Positions 16,971 through 23,016 of a stretch of 24,652 nt of DNA are shown piece by piece. The DNA is from an uncultured Acetatifactor sp. (GTDB lineage: Bacteria; Bacillota; Clostridia; Lachnospirales; Lachnospiraceae). The stretch spans positions 1-24,652 of the forward strand of contig CAJTKW010000060.1 of the NCBI GenBank assembly GCA_910577035.1, read 5' to 3'. The number at the start of each line of letters is the position of its first letter. Position 1 is the first letter of the stretch. Made by a program: the position numbers and the translations under genes. The notes below the pieces were generated by a model. It saw nothing but the letters and a program-made list of their open reading frames with translations. It had not been told where the DNA came from and searched no databases.

Positions 16971-16997
16971 GTAAGGCTGCTTATAAGCAGTCCTTAC
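16971..16997. repeat. 27-bp palindrome over the PPOX stop codon
   Basis: GTAAGGCTGCTTA (16971-16983) pairs with TAAGCAG-t-CCTTAC (16984-16997) with a single bulged T and essentially no loop. It includes the stop codon of the reverse PPOX gene (16994-16996). Lacking a loop and U-tract, it looks more like a protein-binding or mobile-element scar palindrome than a terminator. Confidence 0.65.
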
Positions 16998-17422
16998 ATG
17001 GTAAAATCAATGTCATACCTGGTGCCGTGGGAAAACAATACCCCGTCGGTAAGACGGATCTGCAGGATGCAGGTGTTTTCGTCCTCAAAATTGGTGTGCC
17101 CGTTGTCAATCCATGAGGCAAAAGCCTTTTTCAGGGTATCGGTGATTTCTTTGTTTTCCGGTTTTCCGACATAGCCTAAATTGACGCCTTCACCATGGCC
17201 GGTAAACCAGTCGCCGCAGACAGCCACTGCGGAATTCTTGCCGATGTGCCGCATTTTGTTGGACAGACCGTAGGTAATCACATAAAACGAACCGTCCTGA
17301 TAGTAAGCGTCCACATTGCGGACATGGGGAATGCCGTCCTCCACCGTTGCCAGCGGGAGGATGAAATCATGACCAAATCTTTCGTCCATAAGTGCCTTTG
17401 TAGTATCCGTTAATTTTTCCAT
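16994..17422 (-). CDS. Pyridoxamine 5'-phosphate oxidase-fold (PPOX) family protein
   Basis: A 142-residue split-barrel protein of the PPOX/FMN-binding superfamily. Recognisable parts are L-P-L-A-T-V-E-D-G-I-P-H-V-R-N-V-D, S-F-Y-V-I-T-Y-G-L-S-N-K-M-R-H-I and V-A-V-C-G-D-W-F-T-G. Such small single-domain members bind FMN, F420 or heme, and many are general stress or uncharacterised reductases; a true PNP oxidase role is unlikely. AAAGGA precedes the ATG. The gene upstream on the same strand also carries a PPOX-like domain, so the two may act on related cofactors. Confidence 0.85.
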   Translation of the reverse strand: MEKLTDTTKALMDERFGHDFILPLATVEDGIPHVRNVDAYYQDGSFYVITYGLSNKMRHIGKNSAVAVCGDWFTGHGEGVNLGYVGKPENKEITDTLKKAFASWIDNGHTNFEDENTCILQIRLTDGVLFSHGTRYDIDFTM

Positions 17423-17539
17423 CTGTGTTCCTTTCCGCCCGTTCCGGGCACTGCATTTGTAATGTTTTCAGACAATCCGTGCCGCTAAGCCAGTATTATC
17501 TTTCTGGGCAATTTCATGGGGCCTGCATGTTGAAAAAGG

Positions 17540-18139
17540 TTATGAAATGCTGACTTTCTCCGCATGAATCCGATAAACGGCAAGAAATATTTCCCGGCCC
17601 TCCGCGTACTTTTTCCGCAGTACGGGATAGGATGAGAAAACCAGCTCGTGACAGAAGGGAGAATCGTCCTTTTCTGCGGTGCCGCTGATGCGGATCCATT
17701 TTCCCGAGACCGGGTCATAGCTTGCAAGCTCCACACCGCTGTTTTGCGCAAGGTCGGCGCTGACACTTTTCCTGCTGTCCGTGACAATGAGAAGTTCCTG
17801 CCCGTCGCTCAGGATCATCCCGAAAGGTCTGAGCCTCGGCCGGGAATCGGCGCAGGTAGCCAGAAAGTAATAGCCGCACTCCCGTATAAAGGATACGCAG
17901 GCATCGGCCGTTATTTCGACAGGCTCCTGCGTTTCCCGGCCAATCATCTCGCTGAGCAGATAGTCTATGCTGCAGGAGAACAATTTGCTGAGTCGGATCA
18001 GCTTTTCCGTCTCGGGAAAAGCCAGATCCATTTCCCAGCGGGACACGGACTGCCTGGTCACTCCCAGCAGCTCTGCCAGCTGTTCCTGGGTGATATTGTT
18101 TCCTTTGCGGAGATTGGCTATTTTTTCACCGGTTGTCAT
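17540..18139 (-). CDS. XRE-type regulator fused to a PPOX-like domain
   Basis: A 199-residue fusion. Residues 1-62 are an XRE/Cro helix-turn-helix (I-T-Q-E-Q-L-A-E-L-L-G-V-T-R-Q-S-V-S-R-W-E). Residues about 75-199 form a split-barrel domain (Y-Y-F-L-A-T-C, R-P-F-G-M-I, then W-I-R-I-S-G-T-A) like PPOX-family flavin-binding proteins. A flavin- or redox-sensing repressor is a reasonable inference. The ATG at 18139 is preferred: GAGGG (18144-18148, minus strand) lies 4-5 nt before it, whereas the ATG at 18160 has no ribosome binding site and falls within a hairpin. A single-domain PPOX gene lies 117 bp downstream on the same strand. Confidence 0.85.
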   Translation of the reverse strand: MTTGEKIANLRKGNNITQEQLAELLGVTRQSVSRWEMDLAFPETEKLIRLSKLFSCSIDYLLSEMIGRETQEPVEITADACVSFIRECGYYFLATCADSRPRLRPFGMILSDGQELLIVTDSRKSVSADLAQNSGVELASYDPVSGKWIRISGTAEKDDSPFCHELVFSSYPVLRKKYAEGREIFLAVYRIHAEKVSIS

Positions 18140-18153
18140 TTGGCCCTCATTCC

Positions 18154-18201
18154 GCCGCATATGGGAGCGGCAATTTCATCAGCGGATAGAAAATCTGCCG
18201 C
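18154..18201 (-). promoter_or_regulatory. 5' leader with two mutually exclusive hairpins
   Basis: In the leader of the XRE-PPOX mRNA, the segment at 18167-18172 can pair either with 18196-18201 (GCGGCA/TGCCGC) or with 18154-18158 (GCCGC/GCGGC). Both cannot form together. The second hairpin ends 5 nt from the Shine-Dalgarno, so the switch could affect translation. Confidence 0.4.
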
Positions 18202-18230
18202 TTTACTCGGTATCGGTCAGGTCGGTTTTC

Positions 18231-18259
18231 ATTATATACTGAAGTTTGGTTTCTTGAAA
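18231..18259 (-). promoter_or_regulatory. Promoter of the XRE-PPOX gene
   Basis: On the minus strand a perfect TATAAT (18231-18236) lies 17 bp after TTTCAA (18254-18259). It predicts a leader of about 85 nt, which contains the alternative hairpins described at 18154-18201. Confidence 0.6.
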
Positions 18260-18319
18260 ACTTATTTTAAGGTGCAGAATGCAACATTGAAGTTGCGCGG
18301 CTGCTGCTTGCGGCCAATG

Positions 18320-19267
18320 TCATTGGTCAGTCCCCTTCAGGTAATAGCTTCCCAGCTCCAGCAGTTTCTTCTGGGCTGCCAGAATTTCCTCCTCCGTGCC
18401 GTTCCACTGCTGTATGTCTTCATGGATGAAGTACAGTACCCGATCTGAAAGGTTTGAGAGGAAAGCCCGAACCACCCCGCCTGACGCGCCGGAGAGGGCC
18501 GCCGTCAGGGTGGCGTTGTCCGTGTTTCTCAGGATCAGCTGGATCTCAAAATCACCTACCTGTGCAAACGCCTCCAGCAGATCCGTATGTCCGGAATACA
18601 ATTTTTTATCCCGATACTGTTCCAGAATGTCCTGACGAGTGTATTTCAAAAGCTCGTTCAGGTTCGTATTCTTTTCCCGGTAATCGATGCCGATATAGGA
18701 TGCGATGACCTCCTGTAACAGCTCAGGGTTTTCCCCGGCAAAAATCCGTTTCAGCACTGCCGCAATCATGCGGCCCTCCTGGCGCTCTGTCTCCGGGAGT
18801 GTAGTGACATAGTTTTCAAGGAGCTGAAACGCCGCTTCCGGTTCCGTCTGTTTCATGAACAGATACATAATGAAAGGAATGGCAAAGGCCAGAAACCGGC
18901 TTCCTCCTTTGAGCTCCGGGACGTATGATTCCATAGCAAGAAGTCCCTGCTGTCTGCTGATTTCACTGCATTTCAACAAATCCTCCCCGATCAGCGCAAG
19001 ACGGAATTTTTGAGTATCATAGATGCCCACTTCCTCCACCTGTCCCGGGGTTCTGCCTACCAGCTCATCTATGCTGCACTGGAAAAGATCCGCCAATGCC
19101 CACAGCATCTCGATGGTGGGCTTTGCCAGGTTTCGTTCCCATTTGGAAACTGCGGCAGGACTGATGTTCAGTACGGCAGCCAGCTGCTCCTGGCTCATTC
19201 GCTTTGCCACACGCAGGGAGTATAATTTCCCTCCCATGGCTATTCCGTGATACTGTATGTTTTCCAT
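18320..19267 (-). CDS. XRE-type regulator with MotA-like and FliG C-terminal-like domains
   Basis: A 315-residue protein. Residues about 11-68 are an XRE helix-turn-helix (M-S-Q-E-Q-L-A-A-V-L-N-I-S-P-A-A-V-S-K-W-E). Residues about 84-170 resemble the cytoplasmic part of the stator protein MotA: E-I-S-R-Q-Q-G-L-L-A-M-E matches the A-R-x-E-G-L-L-A-L-E motif, followed by an E-P-E-A-A-F-Q-L-L-E helix. Residues about 225-310 match FliG-C: F-E-I-Q-L-I-L-R, A-A-L-S-G-A-S, F-L-S-N-L-S-D-R and A-A-Q-K-K-L-L-E-L. The middle assignment is the less certain. ATG 19267 is chosen because GGAGG lies 5 nt upstream, inside the extension from an earlier in-frame ATG at 19279. No transmembrane helix is obvious. 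Its role is unknown. Confidence 0.8.
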   Translation of the reverse strand: MENIQYHGIAMGGKLYSLRVAKRMSQEQLAAVLNISPAAVSKWERNLAKPTIEMLWALADLFQCSIDELVGRTPGQVEEVGIYDTQKFRLALIGEDLLKCSEISRQQGLLAMESYVPELKGGSRFLAFAIPFIMYLFMKQTEPEAAFQLLENYVTTLPETERQEGRMIAAVLKRIFAGENPELLQEVIASYIGIDYREKNTNLNELLKYTRQDILEQYRDKKLYSGHTDLLEAFAQVGDFEIQLILRNTDNATLTAALSGASGGVVRAFLSNLSDRVLYFIHEDIQQWNGTEEEILAAQKKLLELGSYYLKGTDQ

Positions 19268-19296
19268 GATAACCTCCATGCTGCCTTGTGCAAAAG

Positions 19297-19343
19297 GGAT
19301 ACTTTATAGGATACAGTTTATGGGTTTGCTGCCGTAAAGTCAA
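19297..19343 (-). promoter_or_regulatory. Promoter and possible operator of the XRE-FliG-like gene
   Basis: On the minus strand TTGACT (19338-19343), a 17-bp spacer and TAAACT (19315-19320) form a promoter. Immediately downstream the plus strand carries GGATAC twice (19297-19302 and 19309-19314), 12 bp apart, a direct repeat that could bind the regulator itself. Confidence 0.55.
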
Positions 19344-19382
19344 AGGATAAATCATCCAGTTTTGAAACCGCCGGTTTTGGGG

Positions 19383-19411
19383 TTGCTTTTTTCTACTTTG
19401 CGTGGTATTAT
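19383..19411 (+). promoter_or_regulatory. Promoter of the M23-like gene
   Basis: TTGCTT (19383-19388), a 17-bp spacer and the extended -10 TG-G-TATTAT (19403-19411) lie about 45 bp before the start codon. Confidence 0.6.
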
Positions 19412-19455
19412 TCTATGTGCAGTATTGATATTACGTGACAGAGGAGGATTCTAAT

Positions 19456-20040
19456 ATGGAACAAATTCAGGTACATCCAATCTTTGACCGTTATTGCGTT
19501 TATAATGACCATTATGACGGTGAATTGCCGGCGCTGGGAGATGCGTTGGGAAGGGACTGTTGGATTGAGGCTTTTCTGCCGGAAAATATAGGCTTTGCCC
19601 GGGCCTATCGCGGTGACGGGTCAAAGAATGAGGATTGGTTTTCTTTCAATGCCAAGGTATACGCCCCTGTCAGCGGTACGATTTTGGACATCCAATTGAA
19701 TCCTGTCACCAATGAGCCGGGGCATATGAATCCGTCTCCTGCTTCCTGGATTATTATTGATGCCGGGGATGGCTTGAAGGTTATGCTGGCTCATATTCAG
19801 TCTCCGGTGGTAGCGGTGGGGGATCAGGTCTCGGAAGGCCAGTATATAGCACATGTTGGAAATAACGGGTATTCCCGCCATCCTCACATACATATCGGAG
19901 CGTATCGAAAGGATACTCCCGTGGCTATCAGCTTTGACCCTCAGAAGGTCGGCGAGGCGGCAAGGCGGGTGGATGAGTGCTATTGGGTGTTTGGAATCAG
20001 CGACGAGGAATTTAAGGAAAAATACGGCGAACTGGAATAA
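19456..20040 (+). CDS. M23 (lysostaphin-fold) peptidase-like protein, possibly non-catalytic
   Basis: A 194-residue protein with the duplicated-hybrid-motif fold of M23 endopeptidases: V-Y-A-P-V-S-G-T-I (68-76), L-A-H-I with His113, V-G-D-Q-V-S-E-G-Q-Y-I-A-H-V-G-N-N-G, and the zinc motif P-H144-I-H146. The first zinc ligand motif H-x-G-x-D is not visible; the equivalent spot reads Y-R-G-D-G. There is no signal peptide, so a cytoplasmic location is likely, unusual for a peptidoglycan hydrolase. It may be a carbohydrate- or metal-binding derivative rather than a cell wall enzyme. The start at 19456 follows GAGGAGG. It is convergent with the NUDIX gene. Confidence 0.75.
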   Translation: MEQIQVHPIFDRYCVYNDHYDGELPALGDALGRDCWIEAFLPENIGFARAYRGDGSKNEDWFSFNAKVYAPVSGTILDIQLNPVTNEPGHMNPSPASWIIIDAGDGLKVMLAHIQSPVVAVGDQVSEGQYIAHVGNNGYSRHPHIHIGAYRKDTPVAISFDPQKVGEAARRVDECYWVFGISDEEFKEKYGELE

Positions 20041-20059
20041 GATGCAGGCTATCTGCATC
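20041..20059. terminator. Bidirectional terminator-like hairpin
   Basis: GATGCAG (20041-20047) and CTGCATC (20053-20059) form a perfect 7-bp stem with a 5-nt loop, followed by TTTC on the plus strand. It lies directly after the M23-like stop codon and overlaps the end of the convergent NUDIX gene. Confidence 0.5.
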
Positions 20060-20603
20060 TTTCAATCAGTTTTCGGTAGATCCACTCTGCAAACCAGGGT
20101 TCTGTAGTCACCTTCAGGGCATCTTCGAAGGACCACCATTTTACGGCTTGATTCTCCGATTCGTTTACTGTCAGCTCTTCCTTTTCATCTGCTTCGGCCA
20201 GATAAGTGACATTCATATGTAAATGGCTGGGTACGTAGATGCCCTTCCGTATATGTCCGTTGACGGTCAGTATTTCCAGACTGAAAATATCAGGATTCAC
20301 AAGGACAGCGTTTTTTACCCCGGTCTCCTCCTGCAGCTCACGCAGGGCCACTGAGCGCAGATCTTCCATACCGTCTGCATGGCCGCCGATCCAGGACCAG
20401 GAATCATAGATATTATGGTATACCATCAGTGTTTTGGTGCGTTCCCTGTTTACCGTCCAGACGGAAGCCGAAAAGTGGCCGGTCTGGTTTTGGCGTTCCA
20501 GATGGTCCGGATTACGGATCATGAATTCAAGCATCAGTCTCCGGTCGCAGACTTCCTGCTGATTCAGGGGCGAGTAGTCTTTTATATCCTGAAATAAGTT
20601 CAT
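20049..20603 (-). CDS. NUDIX hydrolase
   Basis: A 184-residue protein with a complete Nudix box, G-x5-E-x7-R-E-x-x-E-E-T-G-V, at residues 74-96 (G74, E80, R88, E89, E92, E93, G95). It should hydrolyse a nucleoside diphosphate linked to another moiety; the substrate is not predictable. The ~60-residue N-terminal extension before the box and the W-S-W-I-G-G entry resemble isopentenyl-diphosphate-isomerase-like or ADP-sugar-type relatives only weakly. AAAGGAGCC precedes the ATG, and a strong promoter lies upstream. Confidence 0.92.
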   Translation of the reverse strand: MNLFQDIKDYSPLNQQEVCDRRLMLEFMIRNPDHLERQNQTGHFSASVWTVNRERTKTLMVYHNIYDSWSWIGGHADGMEDLRSVALRELQEETGVKNAVLVNPDIFSLEILTVNGHIRKGIYVPSHLHMNVTYLAEADEKEELTVNESENQAVKWWSFEDALKVTTEPWFAEWIYRKLIERCR

Positions 20604-20666
20604 TTTAAGGCTCCTTTTGCGTCAATGTTCAGATATTGCTGTTACTGTGCTTTTTTTGCTAAATCT

Positions 20667-20695
20667 ATTATACAGCTTGATTTTTTCCCTTGCAA
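20667..20695 (-). promoter_or_regulatory. Promoter of the NUDIX gene
   Basis: On the minus strand TTGCAA (20690-20695) and a perfect TATAAT (20667-20672) are separated by 17 bp, about 60 bp before the start codon. Confidence 0.7.
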
Positions 20696-20715
20696 CAAGT
20701 ATCATAAATATATAG

Positions 20716-20736
20716 CGTGTACCCAACGTGTACGTT
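20716..20736 (+). promoter_or_regulatory. Probable operator of the sugar operon
   Basis: CGTGTAC occurs at 20716-20722 and 20727-20733, 11 bp (one helical turn) apart. The second copy lies within the dyad AACGT-gt-ACGTT (20725-20736). A weak -10-like TAAAAT follows at 20739-20744 with no good -35, so a sugar-responsive activator or repressor site is likely. The regulator is not identified. Confidence 0.45.
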
Positions 20737-20762
20737 AGTAAAATGAATAAAGGGGGCTGCAA

Positions 20763-22232
20763 ATGCTGTACATAGGTATTGATTTGGGAACGTCGGCAGT
20801 GAAGCTGCTGCTGATGGATCAGGACGGAAAGATCGTAAATGTGGTTTCCAGGGAGTATCCCCTGTATTTTCCTCATCCCGGCTGGTCTGAGCAGAAACCG
20901 GAGGACTGGTATGCCCAGACTATGGAAGGAATCCGGGAGCTGATCCGGGATGTGGATAAGGCCCAGGTGGCGGGCATCAGCTTCGGGGGGCAGATGCACG
21001 GCCTGGTGATTCTGGATCAGGAGGATGCGGTGATCCGCCCGGCAATTCTCTGGAACGATGGGCGTACCACGGAAGAAACGGATTATCTGAATAATGTGAT
21101 CGGGAAGGAAAAGCTGTCGGAATATACCGCAAATATTGCGTTTGCCGGGTTTACTGCGCCGAAGATCCTCTGGGTGAAGAGAAATGAGCCTGAAAATTTT
21201 GCCAGGATTGCGAAGATTATGCTGCCAAAGGATTATATTGCATATAAGCTGACGGGCGTACATTGCACCGATGTGTCGGATGCTTCCGGCATGCTGCTGT
21301 TTGACGTGAAGAACCGCAGATGGTCCCGGGAGATGTGCGAGATCTGCGGCATTAACATGGATCAGCTTGCCACATGCTATGAGAGTTATGAGACGGTGGG
21401 AACTCTTCTGCCGGAGATTGCGCAGGAGCTGGGCCTGTCTGTCGATGTTAAAGTAGCGGCAGGAGCGGGAGATAACGCGGCAGCGGCAGTGGGCACGGGA
21501 ACCGTGGGAGATAATATGTGCAATATTTCCCTGGGAACCAGCGGAACCATTTTCATTTCTTCGGCGAAGTTTGGCGTGGATAAATTCAATGCGCTGCATT
21601 CCTTTGCCCATGCGGACGGCAGCTATCACCTGATGGGCTGCATGCTCAGCGCTGCCAGCTGCAATAAATGGTGGATGGATGAGATCATCGGCACCAAAGA
21701 TTACGGAGCGGAGCAGAAAGACATTGAGAAGCTGGGGGAGAACCATGTATATTATCTGCCTTACCTGATGGGGGAGCGTTCTCCTCATAATAACCCCAAT
21801 GCCAGGGCAGCCTTTATCGGGATGACCATGGATACCACCAGGGCCGACATGACCCAGGCGGTGCTGGAAGGGGTGGCATTTGCACTGCGGGATTCGCTGG
21901 AGGTGGCAAGGTCTCTGGGAATCAAGCTGGAACGCACCAAGATCTGCGGTGGCGGTGCAAAGAGTCCTCTGTGGAAGAAGATCGTGGCCAATGTACTGAA
22001 CCTGAAGGTAGACGTGATCGAAAGCGAGGAAGGGCCTGCCATGGGAGGTGCCATGCTGGCGGCTGTGGCCTGCGGCGAGTTTAAGAATGTGGAGGAAGCC
22101 GCTGCCAGGGTAGTAAAGATTGTGGATACGGTGGAGCCTGACCCGGAGCTGGCGGCAAAATACGAGGCCCGTTATGCGCAGTTCAGGGAGATTTATCCCA
22201 CCTGTAAGCCTTTGTTTGAAGTGATAAAATAA
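20763..22232 (+). CDS. xylB: Xylulokinase / FGGY-family carbohydrate kinase
   Basis: A 489-residue FGGY kinase matching bacterial xylulokinases. It has the phosphate-binding D7-L-G-T-S, the substrate-contact G-Q-M-H-G (76-80), W-N-D-G-R (97-101), and the catalytic-base region G-A-G-D237-N-A-A-A-A-V-G-T-G. The later motif G-G-G-A-K-S-P-L-W-K completes the ATP-binding half. It should phosphorylate a ketopentose, D-xylulose by family, with ATP. The next enzyme is an L-fucose-isomerase-type protein rather than a xylose isomerase, so the true substrate could be another ketose such as ribulose. AGGGGG precedes the ATG. First gene of a three-gene operon. Confidence 0.9.
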   Translation: MLYIGIDLGTSAVKLLLMDQDGKIVNVVSREYPLYFPHPGWSEQKPEDWYAQTMEGIRELIRDVDKAQVAGISFGGQMHGLVILDQEDAVIRPAILWNDGRTTEETDYLNNVIGKEKLSEYTANIAFAGFTAPKILWVKRNEPENFARIAKIMLPKDYIAYKLTGVHCTDVSDASGMLLFDVKNRRWSREMCEICGINMDQLATCYESYETVGTLLPEIAQELGLSVDVKVAAGAGDNAAAAVGTGTVGDNMCNISLGTSGTIFISSAKFGVDKFNALHSFAHADGSYHLMGCMLSAASCNKWWMDEIIGTKDYGAEQKDIEKLGENHVYYLPYLMGERSPHNNPNARAAFIGMTMDTTRADMTQAVLEGVAFALRDSLEVARSLGIKLERTKICGGGAKSPLWKKIVANVLNLKVDVIESEEGPAMGGAMLAAVACGEFKNVEEAAARVVKIVDTVEPDPELAAKYEARYAQFREIYPTCKPLFEVIK

Positions 22233-22247
22233 AGTCCTGCTTCATCG

Positions 22248-22270
22248 CCCGGCAGCAATACTTGCCCGGG
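22248..22270 (+). other. Intercistronic hairpin
   Basis: CCCGG...GCAA and TTGC...CCGGG can form a stem in the 81-nt gap after xylB. No U-tract follows, so it may protect or process the operon mRNA rather than end it. Confidence 0.4.
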
Positions 22271-22313
22271 AAAATATAGATCTGCGTCTCATGGCGCAAA
22301 AGGAGGGAAGAAT

Positions 22314-22955
22314 ATGAAGATTTTACCCATCACAGATCCTGCCTTCAACAGATATGGCCGGATCATAACCAATGTGGATTTTTCAGGGCTTGTGGAGGCT
22401 ATGAAGAAGACGCCCGTACCGGAAGGCGTGGTCTATGAGCCTGCTGTTTCGGAGCTGGAAGCATTGCCTGTAATGAAGGAGCTGTCCGACGTAGTATACG
22501 GAGAGATGCCCATTCAGATCGGCTACTGCAACGGCCATAATACGAAGCTGAATGCCGTGGAATATCACAGGGATTCCGAAATAAATGTGGCGGCAACGGA
22601 TGCCATCCTGATTCTTGGCAGTCTTCAGGATGTGGAAGCGGATCATACCTATGATACCGCCAAGATGGAGGCATTCCAGATGCCTGCAGGCACCGCAGTG
22701 GAGGTCTATGCCACCACCCTGCATTATGCACCCTGCAGTGTGGAAGGAAAGGGCTTCCAGGTGGCTATCGTACTGCCTAAGGGGACCAATTATCCTTTAA
22801 AGACGGCTCATCCAAGGGCCTCCGCCACGGCTACCGACAATGAGGATCATCTGATCACCGCAGTGAACAAGTGGCTGATCGGCCATGCGGAGGGTGGTCT
22901 GGAGCCGGGCAGCTTCTTAGGGCTGAAGGGCAGGAATCTGGACATCACGGAATAA
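22314..22955 (+). CDS. DUF4867 family protein
   Basis: A 213-residue protein recognised as DUF4867, a family commonly found beside sugar kinase and isomerase genes in Clostridia. It has cupin-like features (Y-H-R-D-S-E-I-N, then L-H-Y-A-P-C near residue 138), including His/Glu residues that could bind metal. The natural inference is a sugar epimerase, mutarotase-like or lyase-type helper of the neighbouring isomerase, but no activity is established from the sequence. AAAGGAGGG precedes the ATG, and it sits between the kinase and isomerase genes on the same strand. Confidence 0.8.
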   Translation: MKILPITDPAFNRYGRIITNVDFSGLVEAMKKTPVPEGVVYEPAVSELEALPVMKELSDVVYGEMPIQIGYCNGHNTKLNAVEYHRDSEINVAATDAILILGSLQDVEADHTYDTAKMEAFQMPAGTAVEVYATTLHYAPCSVEGKGFQVAIVLPKGTNYPLKTAHPRASATATDNEDHLITAVNKWLIGHAEGGLEPGSFLGLKGRNLDITE

Positions 22956-23016
22956 AGGAAATTTTGGCGGTATTTTCGCCTAAATAAATATAGTACAAAA
23001 TCAGGAGGATTGAAAC

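Noticed and set aside
16880..16980. Short reverse frame (about 28 codons) resembling the end of a DUF2798-like membrane protein
   Set aside because: The resemblance is short and hydrophobic, and the DNA is largely accounted for by a perfect inverted repeat; no start or upstream part is present.
20622..21788. 388-codon reverse open frame opposite xylB
   Set aside because: It overlaps a well-recognised kinase and has no family resemblance; its length reflects codon bias of xylB.
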